Of a stretch of DNA of 64,000 nt, positions 52,963-61,681 are shown in pieces. Source of the stretch: Pseudomonas petrae (lineage in GTDB: Bacteria; Pseudomonadota; Gammaproteobacteria; Pseudomonadales; Pseudomonadaceae); NCBI RefSeq assembly GCF_021728295.1, contig NZ_JAKJXE010000007.1, positions 1 to 64,000 of the forward strand, given 5' to 3'. A program made the translations under genes and the position numbers. The notes beneath the pieces were generated by a model that ran no database searches, was not told where the DNA came from, and was given only the letters and a program-made list of their open reading frames with translations. Every line of letters begins with the position of its first letter. Within the stretch, counting starts at the first letter, position 1.

Positions 52963-54138
52963 TCACGCCGCGCGATCGACCTGCGGCTTCAAGCCACCAC
53001 CAATGCCCTGATTGACCGGCGCCTTGCCCTGCGATCGCCCGAACATCCACTTGCCCAACTCGACGCCCTTCAGCTCGATGTACGTGTGGGCCAGAGCAGC
53101 CAGGCCGATCGCCACGAGGGTGACGGCAACCACCAGCGCGTTGTTGCCCAGCTCTGAACCGGTGTCCATGAAACGCTGACCATTGATCATTGGCGACAGG
53201 TCGCGGCCCGTAAGCTTCTGCGCCACGATGAACGCCGTCGACAGGCAAAACAGCAGCGCGGCGTGGGTCATATAGATGGAGTACGACAATTTGCCCAGCA
53301 GCCTGAAGACGGCGGTTTTCAGGAGAGACGATACCAGCCCGGCTTCGAATGCGAACACCAGCACCAGCACGCAGAACGTCAGACTGGCAATGGGCGAGCG
53401 GTCGCTGTAGTCATTCATCACCATCCAGTACGTTGTGCACGTCAGCGCCACTTCGAGCAGCGTCATCAGCCAGCGCACCGGCACGAATCGGTCGCGAATC
53501 AGCAGGTAGGCCAGGTACGTGATGTTGCCGGCGAAGAAGCAGGACAGACCCAGCATGGCGCGCCAGACCAGCGGTTCGTTTTCGGTGAAGATCATTGTGA
53601 ATGCAACGACGGCCACGCAGGCAAACATCAGAAAGCGGCTTCTCAACGAAAGCAGGCACAGCGCGCCGAAGAGCATGTAGATGTAGAACTCGATGCTGAT
53701 GCTCCACGACGGGTAGTTGAACGACATCGTTTCGGTGAGCGGCGTCCAGGCTTGCACCAACAGCAGATTGGGCAGGATCTCTGACGGGGCGAAGAGCCCG
53801 GTGAACGGCACGTTGTTCAGGGTGAAGCCTTTCTTGTAGGCCGCCCAACGCACCCCTTCGAAGAGGATAAACACCAGCAGCATCACGACGTGCAGCGGGT
53901 ACAGGCGGAACATGCGTGAGATGACGAAACGCTTGAAACCGAACTGCGGCTTCAGCCCATACGAGTGGGCCAGGACAAAACCGCTGAGCACGAAGAAGAA
54001 GTTGAGCAGGATGTCAGCTCTGCGAAAAAACGGCAGCTCGATGAAAGCGCCCACGACATGCAGGTGATAGAACACCACCAGTAAGGCGAAAACGCCCCTG
54101 AAGCTGTCTAGCGTGGTAAATCGCTGAACTGATCCCAT
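52963..54138 (-). CDS. acyltransferase-3 family membrane protein (OatA/NodX-like)
   Basis: ATG at 54138; 391 residues with about ten membrane spans. The acyltransferase-3 signatures are TTLDSFRGVFALLVVFYHLH (catalytic His in the first helix) and LNFFFVLSGFVLAHSYG (R/H-x10-GxxLS-type block). Such proteins O-acetylate cell-surface polysaccharides, lipopolysaccharide O-antigen or peptidoglycan. No glycosyltransferase genes are adjacent, so the acceptor is unknown. It converges on the flavoprotein gene, 23 bp apart. Confidence 0.87.
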   Translation of the reverse strand: MGSVQRFTTLDSFRGVFALLVVFYHLHVVGAFIELPFFRRADILLNFFFVLSGFVLAHSYGLKPQFGFKRFVISRMFRLYPLHVVMLLVFILFEGVRWAAYKKGFTLNNVPFTGLFAPSEILPNLLLVQAWTPLTETMSFNYPSWSISIEFYIYMLFGALCLLSLRSRFLMFACVAVVAFTMIFTENEPLVWRAMLGLSCFFAGNITYLAYLLIRDRFVPVRWLMTLLEVALTCTTYWMVMNDYSDRSPIASLTFCVLVLVFAFEAGLVSSLLKTAVFRLLGKLSYSIYMTHAALLFCLSTAFIVAQKLTGRDLSPMINGQRFMDTGSELGNNALVVAVTLVAIGLAALAHTYIELKGVELGKWMFGRSQGKAPVNQGIGGGLKPQVDRAA

Positions 54139-54543
54139 GGCCCAACGTCCCGTCCTGATTGAGAAAACGCACTCGGCGGCAGCGAAGTCTCGCGGCCTAT
54201 GCACGGTAGGGGCTTGGCCGACCGATCAACAGTTGAAATATTTCATGTCCGATACAAAGGACGGCACAAAGATTGACGCCAGCGTTTGACGATGATGACC
54301 CACGAGTTACGTTGAGGGTGCCGGGTCGCTGCGTTAGCGACGCCCGTCAATGTTTTGTTGCCAGCCTTGCCAGCGGTCACGCGGAAGAGAACAGCGCTTG
54401 CATCGGGGCGAGCCGCCGGTGGATCAACTATCAACGCCGACGATGTTCGCTACCAATCGTATTGAGTTCTGATTAATTTTGCGGCGAGTAACATCAGCTC
54501 CATACCGAGTTACCCACTCATCTAACGTACTGGAGCAACCCTC
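54139..54543. other. 405-bp region upstream of the repeat-protein gene
   Basis: No gene is seen. A hairpin GTCGCT-GCGTT-AGCGAC (54325-54341) is followed about 10 bases later by GTTTTGTT, a weak terminator-like arrangement that might end a short transcript from the left. The last 100 bp are AT-richer and probably hold the promoter of the secreted repeat protein; TGGAGC lies eight bases before its ATG. Confidence 0.35.
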
Positions 54544-55086
54544 ATGAAAACCAACACACTGATCCTTGGCCTGGCCTTCTCTGTACTGGCAACCAGCGCT
54601 TTCGCCCTCCCCGCTGTTGATGCCGCCCAATTTGTGAACGCACCTGTCGTCGCTGAAAACGGTTCTTCCCACACCAACATCAATCGTGTTGCCGCTGATG
54701 GTGCAGACCGCGTTGGTGCAAACCGCGTTGCCGCTGATGGTGCTGATCGCGTTGGTGCAAACCGCGTTGCCGCTGACGGTGCTGATCGCGTTGGTGCAAA
54801 CCGCGTTGCCGCTGACGGTGCTGATCGCGTCGGTGCAAACCGCGTTGCCGCTGACGGTGCTGATCGCGTCGGTGCAAACCGCGTTGCCGCTGACGGTGCT
54901 GATCGCGTTGGTGCAAACCGCGTTGCCGCTGACGGTGCTGATCGCGTTGGTGCAAACCGGGTTGCCGCTGACGGTGCAGACCGCGTTGGTGCAAACCGCG
55001 TTGCCGCTGACGGTGCAGACCGCGTTGGTGCAAACCGCGTTGCCGCTGACGGTGCAGACCACGTAGGTGCCAGCCACTTGAGCTGA
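54544..55086 (+). CDS. secreted protein built of ten 13-residue tandem repeats
   Basis: The 180-residue protein has a signal peptide (MKTNTLILGLAFSVLATSAFA, cleavage near residue 22), a 24-residue spacer and ten perfect or near-perfect copies of NRVAADGADRVGA (residues 47-176), ending SHLS. Only the last copy differs (HVGA for RVGA). Each unit is 39 bp; the units start at 54682 and every 39 bp after. Inside each unit the segments DRVGA and NRVAADGA share RV(G/A)A, suggesting an older shorter repeat. No Cys and few hydrophobics; the even Asp/Arg charge suggests an extended solenoid or a disordered periplasmic or extracellular protein. Similar Pseudomonas repeats (VAEGGSDR-like) have been labelled phage infection protein, as I recall, without evidence I can judge. 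A terminator follows. Confidence 0.82.
   Translation: MKTNTLILGLAFSVLATSAFALPAVDAAQFVNAPVVAENGSSHTNINRVAADGADRVGANRVAADGADRVGANRVAADGADRVGANRVAADGADRVGANRVAADGADRVGANRVAADGADRVGANRVAADGADRVGANRVAADGADRVGANRVAADGADRVGANRVAADGADHVGASHLS
54682..55071 (+). repeat. ten-copy 39-bp tandem repeat
   Basis: Units start at 54682, 54721, 54760, 54799, 54838, 54877, 54916, 54955, 54994 and 55033. Variation is limited: GATGGTGC versus GACGGTGC (units 1-2 against the rest), GCTGATCGC (units 2-7) versus GCAGACCGC (units 1, 8-10), GTCGGT in units 4-5, and CGG in unit 8. The block pattern shows recent unit-by-unit duplication. Because the period is a multiple of three and no unit has a stop, most reading frames on both strands are open here. 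Confidence 0.95.
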
Positions 55087-55107
55087 TCGACGCCTCGCTC
55101 CTCCCCC

Positions 55108-55136
55108 AGCCCGGCCATTGCCGGGCTTGATTGTTT
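55108..55136 (+). terminator. intrinsic terminator of the repeat-protein gene
   Basis: AGCCCGGC (55108-55115), loop CATT and GCCGGGCT (55120-55127), followed by TGATTGTTT, 21 bp after the stop codon. Confidence 0.75.
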
Positions 55137-55322
55137 CTGGACCCCGCTTTTTTCCCCTGCCTATCCCCCGCCTCGAACACCACTGTCGGACAATTCCGAC
55201 ATCGATTTCAGATTCTCCCGAACCTGCCGATGCATTCGTACACCTGAATGTTGTGCTGGTTTTCCATAACAAAAACCCTCCAGCTGACGATTTCAAATAT
55301 TTACGGATTCTGGAGAAATGGA

Positions 55323-57245
55323 ATGAACAGCTGGATGGCCAACATCAGCGTCAATAAGAAGCTAGCCCTCGGCTTCGGCGTCGTACTTGTATTAACAGCA
55401 CTGCTGGCCCTGGTGGGCTGGAACAGTTTGGGCCAGATGAGCGCCCGCAGCCAATGGGTGGGTGATATCAACAAGCTCAGCCAAAAGCTCACCGACCTGC
55501 GGGTGACGCGCCTGCAATACATGCTCAGCAACGGCGACGAAGCGGCTGCGCAAGGCGTTCAGACCGCGCTCGACGGATTCAAGGCGCAGCAGCAATTTCT
55601 GCAGAAGACCTTCACTAACCCCCTGAACGTCCCGCTCATCAAGACGATGGGCGAACAGATCAGCGCTTATGAAACTTCGTTGAAAAAGATGCGCGAGGCC
55701 TACCAGGCGAGTGCCAAGGTGCGCGATGCCATGGGCGTCGACGCGGTGAAAGCGGCCGACCTGATTGCCGCGATCAACGATGATGTGATGAAGCTCGACC
55801 CGACTGACGAACGCCGCTTCGAGCAGTATCAGGCGGTCATCAAAGCCCGCGAAGACGTGATGCTGGTGCGCTATGAGGTGCGCGGCTATACGGCCAACGT
55901 TTCGGCCAAGACCGAAGACACGGCCATGCGCCAACTGACTAGCGCCATTGACGGCCTTGCGCCGCTCAACGCCATGTTTAGCGGCACGCAGGCCGAGCGC
56001 CTGAAGCAGCTGGAAGCGGCGCTGGTGGGCTATCGCACCTCGGTGCAGGGTTTCAAGGTCGCCACCGGCAATATCAATGCTGCGCGAACGGAAATGACCG
56101 AGGAACAGAGTGTCATCGTCAAGCTGGCGCAACAGCTCACTGACCTGCAGAACACCTTGGGCCAGGCCGACAGTCAGCAGGCGCGCACGCTGCAGGTGGC
56201 CGGCACGCTGCTGGCGCTGATTCTCGGCACGCTGGCGGCGATCATCATTACCCGTCATATCACCCGTCCGATTCAACAGACACTGGCAGTGGTGGATCGC
56301 ATCGCTTCTGGCGATTTGTCCCACGACATGGTCGTGACCCGCAAAGATGAACTGGGCGTTTTGCAAATGGGCATTCAGCGCATGGGCGCCACGCTGCGCG
56401 AATTGATCGGCGGCATCCGTGACAGCGTCACGCAGATCGCCAGCGCCGCTGAAGAGCTGTCGGCCGTGACCGAACAGACCAGCGCCGGGGTCAACAGCCA
56501 GAAAGTCGAAACCGACCAGGTCGCCACCGCGATGCACGAAATGTCGGCCACTGTTCACGAGGTGGCGCGCAACGCCGAGCAGGCATCGGTCGCCGCTTCT
56601 GCCGCTGACAAGCAGGCACGCGAAGGTGACAAAGTGGTGGGTGAAGCGATCACCCAGATCGAGAAGCTGGCCACCGAAGTCGTTCGTTCCACCGACGCGA
56701 TGTCCGTGCTGGAACAGGAAAGCAATAAGATCGGCAAGGTCATGGACGTGATCAAGGCCGTCGCCGAGCAGACCAACCTGCTGGCCCTCAACGCTGCCAT
56801 CGAGGCCGCGCGTGCCGGTGAAGCCGGTCGCGGTTTTGCCGTGGTCGCCGATGAAGTCCGTGGCCTGGCGCAACGCACCCAGCAATCGACCGAAGAAATC
56901 GAAGGCTTGGTCGCGGCGCTGCAAAACGGTACGCGCCAGGTCTCGGAGATCATGCTCAGCAGCCGCAACCTGACTGACAGCTCCGTTGCTCTGACGCGCA
57001 AGGCCGGTACGTCGCTGGAAAGCATTACCCAGACGGTGTCGAACATTCAGGCCATGAACGAGCAGATCGCCGCCGCTGCCGAGCAGCAAAGCTCGGTGGC
57101 CGAAGAGATCAGCCGCAGCATCGTCAACGTGCGCGACGTTTCCGAACAGACTGCCGCTGCCAGCGAAGAAACCGCCGCGTCCAGCGTCGAACTCGCCCGG
57201 TTGGGCAATCAGCTGCAAATGCTGGTCAGTCACTTCAAGGTGTAA
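55323..57245 (+). CDS. methyl-accepting chemotaxis protein with large helical (HBM-like) sensor domain
   Basis: GGAGAAATGG selects the ATG at 55323 (640 residues). TM1 is at about 11-33, the periplasmic domain at about 34-288, TM2 at about 292-312, HAMP at about 312-365 and the signalling domain to the end, with the conserved tip [19 protein letters not shown]. The roughly 250-residue all-helical sensor, about twice a normal four-helix bundle, fits the helical bimodular (HBM) type found in McpS/McpQ of P. putida, which sense TCA intermediates and citrate. The ligand here is unknown. The C terminus lacks a CheR/CheB-tethering pentapeptide. It is monocistronic. Confidence 0.9.
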   Translation: MNSWMANISVNKKLALGFGVVLVLTALLALVGWNSLGQMSARSQWVGDINKLSQKLTDLRVTRLQYMLSNGDEAAAQGVQTALDGFKAQQQFLQKTFTNPLNVPLIKTMGEQISAYETSLKKMREAYQASAKVRDAMGVDAVKAADLIAAINDDVMKLDPTDERRFEQYQAVIKAREDVMLVRYEVRGYTANVSAKTEDTAMRQLTSAIDGLAPLNAMFSGTQAERLKQLEAALVGYRTSVQGFKVATGNINAARTEMTEEQSVIVKLAQQLTDLQNTLGQADSQQARTLQVAGTLLALILGTLAAIIITRHITRPIQQTLAVVDRIASGDLSHDMVVTRKDELGVLQMGIQRMGATLRELIGGIRDSVTQIASAAEELSAVTEQTSAGVNSQKVETDQVATAMHEMSATVHEVARNAEQASVAASAADKQAREGDKVVGEAITQIEKLATEVVRSTDAMSVLEQESNKIGKVMDVIKAVAEQTNLLALNAAIEAARAGEAGRGFAVVADEVRGLAQRTQQSTEEIEGLVAALQNGTRQVSEIMLSSRNLTDSSVALTRKAGTSLESITQTVSNIQAMNEQIAAAAEQQSSVAEEISRSIVNVRDVSEQTAAASEETAASSVELARLGNQLQMLVSHFKV

Positions 57246-57418
57246 ACCCGCTTTATCTGCGTCGGGCGAAAAGCCGTCCGGCGCAGGCGGTCCAAGGGGT
57301 TGAAGACGAACAGCGCAGGTGCACTGGCAAGAAAGGGATTTACTGATCTCACAATTGCCACATACTGCCCGCGCTGTTTTATTTCGTCATATTCATCTCC
57401 AACGCCGGGTTTATCTCC

Positions 57419-58210
57419 ATGAAAAGAATGTTGCCTTATCTCCTCAGTGCCGCCCTCTCCCTCGTCCCAGTCGCTTTTTCCCATGCCGCTACGGCACCTG
57501 CACCTGTCCAGCTGATCGTGCTGAGTTCAGGCGGGATCATGGGCGCGTTCAAAGCTGTAGCCCCCGATTACGAACAGCGCGCCGGCGTGAAGCTGCAAGG
57601 CGAAGTAGCGCCGTCGATGGGCGCGACACCCCAGGCAATTCCCAACCGACTGGCCCGCCACGAGCCAGCCGACGTGGTGCTGATGGTCGGTGCGGCGCTG
57701 GACAAGTTGATCAAGGACGGCAAGGTCGATCCGAAAACCCGCGTTGATCTGGGCAAATCCTACATCGCCATGGCCGTGCGTCATGGCGCGCCACACCCTG
57801 ACATCAGCACCATGGACGCCTTCAAGCAGACCCTGCTTGACGCCAAAAGCATCGCCTATTCGGACAGCGCCAGCGGCGTGTACCTGTCTCGCGTGCTGTT
57901 CAGCCAGATGCACATCGCCGACCGGATTCAGAGCAAAAGCCGCATGATTCCCGCCGAGCCGGTCGGCGAAGTCGTCGCACGCGGAGACGCCGAGATCGGC
58001 TTTCAGCAGTTGAGCGAGCTCAAGCCGGTGGACGGCATCGACATCATTGGCCTGATCCCCGACCAGGCGCAGCAGATGACCCTCTACTCCGCAGGAGTCG
58101 TGACCATGAGCAAACACCCTGACCAGGCCAAACAGTTTCTGGAATTCCTGAGTTCATCGGCAGCCGCCCCGGCCATCAAGGCCAGCGGCCTGGACCCGAT
58201 CGCGAAGTAG
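57419..58210 (+). CDS. periplasmic substrate-binding protein (ModA/SBP_bac_11-like)
   Basis: The 263-residue protein has a signal peptide (cleavage after AFSHA, residue about 23) and a type II periplasmic-binding fold: VQLIVLSSGGIMGAFKAVAP, ADVVLMVGAALDKLIKDG, SDSASGVYLSR and GDAEIGFQQLSEL follow the molybdate-binding ModA pattern. No ABC permease or ATPase gene is nearby and the anion-site residues differ from classical ModA (SSGGI in place of the ASSL block), so the ligand may be an organic anion rather than molybdate. It follows a chemoreceptor gene by 173 bp, which could hint at a binding-protein-assisted chemotaxis role, but this is speculation. Confidence 0.82.
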   Translation: MKRMLPYLLSAALSLVPVAFSHAATAPAPVQLIVLSSGGIMGAFKAVAPDYEQRAGVKLQGEVAPSMGATPQAIPNRLARHEPADVVLMVGAALDKLIKDGKVDPKTRVDLGKSYIAMAVRHGAPHPDISTMDAFKQTLLDAKSIAYSDSASGVYLSRVLFSQMHIADRIQSKSRMIPAEPVGEVVARGDAEIGFQQLSELKPVDGIDIIGLIPDQAQQMTLYSAGVVTMSKHPDQAKQFLEFLSSSAAAPAIKASGLDPIAK

Positions 58211-58240
58211 GTGTGTTTGGACGGCGAACGCTGTTACATC

Positions 58241-58328
58241 TGCAGGAGCCGGCTTGCTGACGAACGGGGTGCTCCAGGCGACGGGGATTTCGCAGCCAGA
58301 TCGCGTTCGCGGGCAAGCGCGCTCCTAC
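58241..58328. repeat. hybrid REP pair with arms of two classes
   Basis: Left arm TGCAGGAGCCGGCTTGCTGA (58241-58260) is of the CCGGCTTGCTGGCGA class seen at 44315, while the right arm GTTCGCGGGCAAGCGCGCTC (ending CTAC at 58328) is of the majority class. The two arms pair imperfectly. Confidence 0.8.
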
Positions 58329-58364
58329 GCCTGTCGGCAGAAGCGAGCCCGAGACACGCAGAGC

Positions 58365-58832
58365 TTATTTGAGCGCCAGTTCGATCAACTCACCGCGCAC
58401 TTCATCACCCTCGATGTGCAGCATGCCCACCGTGATCGGCAATTTGAAGCGTCGCGGTCCGGCGCTGCCCGGGTTGATGAACAGCACGCCGTCGCGCATC
58501 TGCTGCAAGGGCCGGTGGGAGTGCCCGGTGACCACGACGCGCACCCCCTCCGGTAATGATTTCGGCACGTCGGCCAGTATGTGCGTGGTGTAAATCACTA
58601 CGTCGCCGATCCGCAAAACCGCTTCATAGGGCACGTCGCAAGCCCAGGCATCGTCGGTGTCGTTGTTGCCTCGCACCACCGTCAGTGGCGCATTGGCTTT
58701 CAATGCGTCGAGGATTTCCGGTTTGCCGATGTCGCCGCCGTGGATCAGGTAATCGCAGCCCTGCAACGCCTCCAGTGCCTGAGGACGCAGCAAGCCGTGG
58801 GTGTCCGAGATCAAGCCGACTTTCACGCTCAT
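58365..58832 (-). CDS. YfcE/MJ0936-family metallophosphoesterase
   Basis: The 155-residue calcineurin-like phosphoesterase has the two-metal motifs GLISDTHG (DxH, residues about 5-12), IHGGDIGK (GD), VRGNNDTDD (GNxD/H) and VTGHSHRP (GHxH). This small family hydrolyses phosphodiesters in vitro; the natural substrate is unknown. It overlaps nothing but lies 3 bp after the MFS exporter stop codon in the same orientation, so the two are probably co-transcribed. Confidence 0.9.
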   Translation of the reverse strand: MSVKVGLISDTHGLLRPQALEALQGCDYLIHGGDIGKPEILDALKANAPLTVVRGNNDTDDAWACDVPYEAVLRIGDVVIYTTHILADVPKSLPEGVRVVVTGHSHRPLQQMRDGVLFINPGSAGPRRFKLPITVGMLHIEGDEVRGELIELALK

Positions 58833-58835
58833 TGC

Positions 58836-60044
58836 TCAGCTCCCGGACGCCGACACGGCGGCCTGTTTTGATTGCACGCGTTTCATGCTGATCATCGCCA
58901 GCAAGGCAACCACGGCCACCAGCGAGGCGAAGAATTCGCCCACATGCTCCAGACCAAACACTCGCACGCTGAAACCAACCGCCACCACTGGTACCGAGAT
59001 CGACACGTAAAGCACCACGAAAAATGCGGAGGTCACGGCAGCCTTCTGGTCAGCCGGACTGCTGGCGGTGACCGCTCCCATGCCGGCGCGCAGGATCATG
59101 CCCTGACCGATGCCTGCCACCAGACCTGCCGCGATCAACAGCCCCAACTGCGACGTGGCAATGCTCAGCCCCAGACAGACCATACCGACGATCAACCCGA
59201 CGCAGCCCAGCGTCATGTGTCGGGCCTTTGGCAGCACCTGCAGCAACGCCTGGCCGATGATCGACGCGACGAAAAACAAGCCGATCACCGCGCCGATCAA
59301 CAGCCCGCCTTGTTCGTGCATGACGTGAATCATCACCGACGGCACCATGCTGGTGAACAGGCCCGCCACGCTGAAACCCGCCAACCCGGCGATGGACGCG
59401 GAAATAAACACGCTGCGCACGGACGCCGGAACCGAAGGCTTCTGAATACCCAGTTTCAGCGTCGCCGGACGCTGCACGGTTTCGCGAATCAGCGCGATAC
59501 CGACAGTCGCCAGCACGAGCATCCCCACGTGCACGTAGAACACCAGGTGCAGAGGGTCCGGCAGAAACTGCGAGGTGTAGCCGGCGAGCAAAGGCCCGAT
59601 GCCGAGGCCGAACATATTGGCGGCTGTGGCCACCAGCGTGGCGTTCTTCCAGGTCTTGGGGGCCAGTTCGATGACGGCGACGGTTGCCGTGCCGGTCATG
59701 ATGCCAGCGCTGAAACCGGAAAAAAGCCGTCCGATCAGCAAACCGCCAATCGAATCGCTGAACAGAAAGATGACCGCGCTGACTGCCCCCATCGCCAGCC
59801 CTGCCAGCAACAACGGCTTGCGCCCCAGTTGATCGGACCAGCTGCCGACCGCCAGCAGCGCTGCGATAACGCCCGCCGCATAGATCGAGAAAATGATCGT
59901 CAACCAGCTTGCGTCGAAGCCGAGCCGCTGTTGATAGAGCGCATACAGCGGCGTGGGCAGCGTGGTGCCGACCATGGCAATAAGCAACGCGCAGGCAGCG
60001 AAGATAAAGTCGCGCGTAGAAGAAGAGGAAGCAGGCAAGGACAT
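58836..60044 (-). CDS. MFS transporter
   Basis: The ATG at 60044, with GGAG six bases upstream, gives 402 residues; the frame extends to 60071. About twelve membrane spans, the MFS motif GSWSDQLGRKPLLLAG after TM2 and the RLFSGFSAGIMTGTATVAVI segment of TM4-TM5 place it among DHA1-type exporters. The substrate is unknown. The upstream region holds a perfect 10-bp palindrome (60132-60156) that looks like a regulator-binding site. It is followed by the phosphoesterase gene after 3 bp. Confidence 0.88.
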   Translation of the reverse strand: MSLPASSSSTRDFIFAACALLIAMVGTTLPTPLYALYQQRLGFDASWLTIIFSIYAAGVIAALLAVGSWSDQLGRKPLLLAGLAMGAVSAVIFLFSDSIGGLLIGRLFSGFSAGIMTGTATVAVIELAPKTWKNATLVATAANMFGLGIGPLLAGYTSQFLPDPLHLVFYVHVGMLVLATVGIALIRETVQRPATLKLGIQKPSVPASVRSVFISASIAGLAGFSVAGLFTSMVPSVMIHVMHEQGGLLIGAVIGLFFVASIIGQALLQVLPKARHMTLGCVGLIVGMVCLGLSIATSQLGLLIAAGLVAGIGQGMILRAGMGAVTASSPADQKAAVTSAFFVVLYVSISVPVVAVGFSVRVFGLEHVGEFFASLVAVVALLAMISMKRVQSKQAAVSASGS

Positions 60045-60131
60045 GAGCGCTCCGGGCACCGGTATAAACAAGACACACAGTGTCGCTGATACAGACCAGG
60101 CAAGGTAGACCTGCGAGCGCTATCGAGGGCT

Positions 60132-60156
60132 CATACTTCAGTGATTCTGAAGTATG
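60132..60156. promoter_or_regulatory. 25-bp operator-like palindrome upstream of the MFS gene
   Basis: CATACTTCAG (60132-60141), spacer TGATT and CTGAAGTATG (60147-60156) are perfect inverted halves, 88 bp before the MFS start codon. This is the size and spacing of a dimeric repressor site (MarR, TetR or GntR type). No such regulator gene is adjacent; the nearest is a LacI gene at 60595. Confidence 0.6.
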
Positions 60157-60594
60157 CGTGAACATATTCATCATCATGTTAAACACTTTGACTTTACATG
60201 CTTCACGCATGCCAGCGCCGATCAAAGGCCCGACATAACCATACTGGCGCGACAATCATGTCGAAACCGCAATTTAAAAAAACCGCAATAGCGGACATAA
60301 CAACAGGCTTTTACTGAAGGGAAGAAGAACTAAAAAAAAGAACTTATCCGCTGTTTGGCTCGCCCGGGAAAGTTCTTTAGAGTCGCGCCCCTTAATATCC
60401 GCTTGGCAGTGAAAACATGTGAATAACGATCTACAGCTGATTAAATCAGTACTGACCGCTTTAGCGTCATGCTGACGCTTACCCTCTTCAGCATCGGCAT
60501 CCCTTTTGCACCCTCCATCGTGCTAGCCTTGGCACTCTTTGGAGGGATGCGACTGCCCCGCAGGTTGTCCCGGATTTCAGGCAGCCAATCGCCC
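60157..60594. other. gene-free leader region of the LacI gene
   Basis: No gene is seen. Inverted repeats occur at 60337-60378 (AAAGAACTT and AAGTTCTTT, 24-bp spacer), 60437-60449 (CTGAT-TAA-ATCAG), 60463-60479 (AGCGTCA-TGC-TGACGCT) and 60511-60546 (CCCTCCA with TGGAGGG enclosing GTGC with GCAC). The AT-rich centre (60270-60350) suggests promoters. Together with the MFS leader the gap is 550 bp. Confidence 0.45.
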
Positions 60595-61611
60595 ATGAGC
60601 AAGAAAACCCCCGTCACCATTTCCGACATCGCCCGCCGCGTGAACATGACACCTGTCACTGTTTCCCGGGCGCTGAACAAACCCGATCTGGTCAAGCCCG
60701 CCACCCTGGCGCGCATCCTGGAAGTGGCGCAAGAACTCGATTACGTCCCCAATGCATTTGCCCGCAGCCTCAAGCGCAGCGAGAGCATGATCATCGGCGT
60801 CATTACCGCGTCGGTGGACAACCCCTTCTACAGCGAGATGATCAAGGCGATCTCCCGCGAGGCGAAAACCCGCGGTTACACCATCATGCTGGTGGACACC
60901 GACGGTTCTGAAGAACTCGAAGCCAAGGCAGTCGATACCCTCCTCAGTTATCGCGTGGCCGGCATCGTGTTGTCGCCGGTGTCGGACGAGCCGGTGTACC
61001 AGCCGGTCTATCTCAGCCGCCTGAGCAACGGCGACATTCCCGTGGTGCAACTGGACCGCGCGCTGCCTGCCAGCCCGTTCAGCCATGTGGTGCTCGACAA
61101 CTATCACAGCGGCCTGAAAGGTGCGCGTTACCTGCTGGCGCGAAGCCCGGCGATGCGACGCATGCTGGTGCTGACCGGCCCTGCGCATTCGCGGATTTCC
61201 GAGGAACGTCTGAAGGGCGTGAAGGCGGCGATCGCAGAGAGCGGCAAGCCGGTGCAACTGGATGTATTTGCCGGTGACTACACCTTGGAGCCGTCGCGCC
61301 AGAGCACGCTGGATTACCTGCGCGACCACCCGCTGCCGGACGCGATTTTCGGTTTCAACCAGCTCATCACCCTGGGCGCCATGAAAGCCCTGCGCGACCG
61401 CGACATCGCCCACAACAGCGTGGCCATCTGCGGTATCGACCGGCTGCCGTTCGCCGACATCTTCGGCATCCCCATCGCCTGCATCGCCCACGATGCGTCT
61501 CTGGCCGGGAGCAGCGCGGTGAAGATGCTGATGGAGCGGATAGAAGACCGGCATTTGCCGAAGGCGCAGGTAGTAATTGTCGGGGAGCTGGAGAATGGAA
61601 TCAGCCAGTGA
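60595..61611 (+). CDS. LacI/GalR-family transcriptional regulator
   Basis: I choose the ATG at 60595 (338 residues) because the LacI helix-turn-helix begins right after it: TISDIARRVNMTPVTVSRAL with the hinge ALNKPDLVKPATLARI. An in-frame ATG at 60547 with GGAGGG just before it would add 16 basic residues. The C-terminal periplasmic-binding-like domain (about 65-335) binds a sugar or sugar phosphate. It faces an SDR and an FGGY kinase gene, so it probably controls polyol or pentitol catabolism. It is closest in style to GntR/IdnR-type LacI members. Effector unknown. Confidence 0.88.
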   Translation: MSKKTPVTISDIARRVNMTPVTVSRALNKPDLVKPATLARILEVAQELDYVPNAFARSLKRSESMIIGVITASVDNPFYSEMIKAISREAKTRGYTIMLVDTDGSEELEAKAVDTLLSYRVAGIVLSPVSDEPVYQPVYLSRLSNGDIPVVQLDRALPASPFSHVVLDNYHSGLKGARYLLARSPAMRRMLVLTGPAHSRISEERLKGVKAAIAESGKPVQLDVFAGDYTLEPSRQSTLDYLRDHPLPDAIFGFNQLITLGAMKALRDRDIAHNSVAICGIDRLPFADIFGIPIACIAHDASLAGSSAVKMLMERIEDRHLPKAQVVIVGELENGISQ

Positions 61612-61681
61612 CGCGTACTCGGCACTTCACCCGAGACCGATGGCCTGAAATCTGCGCGGTCTCCCAGCCGACGTTGTCCCC

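Noticed and set aside
54682..55071. CRISPR array
   Set aside because: The 39-bp units are directly adjacent with no spacers, are in frame inside a protein gene, and no cas gene is present.
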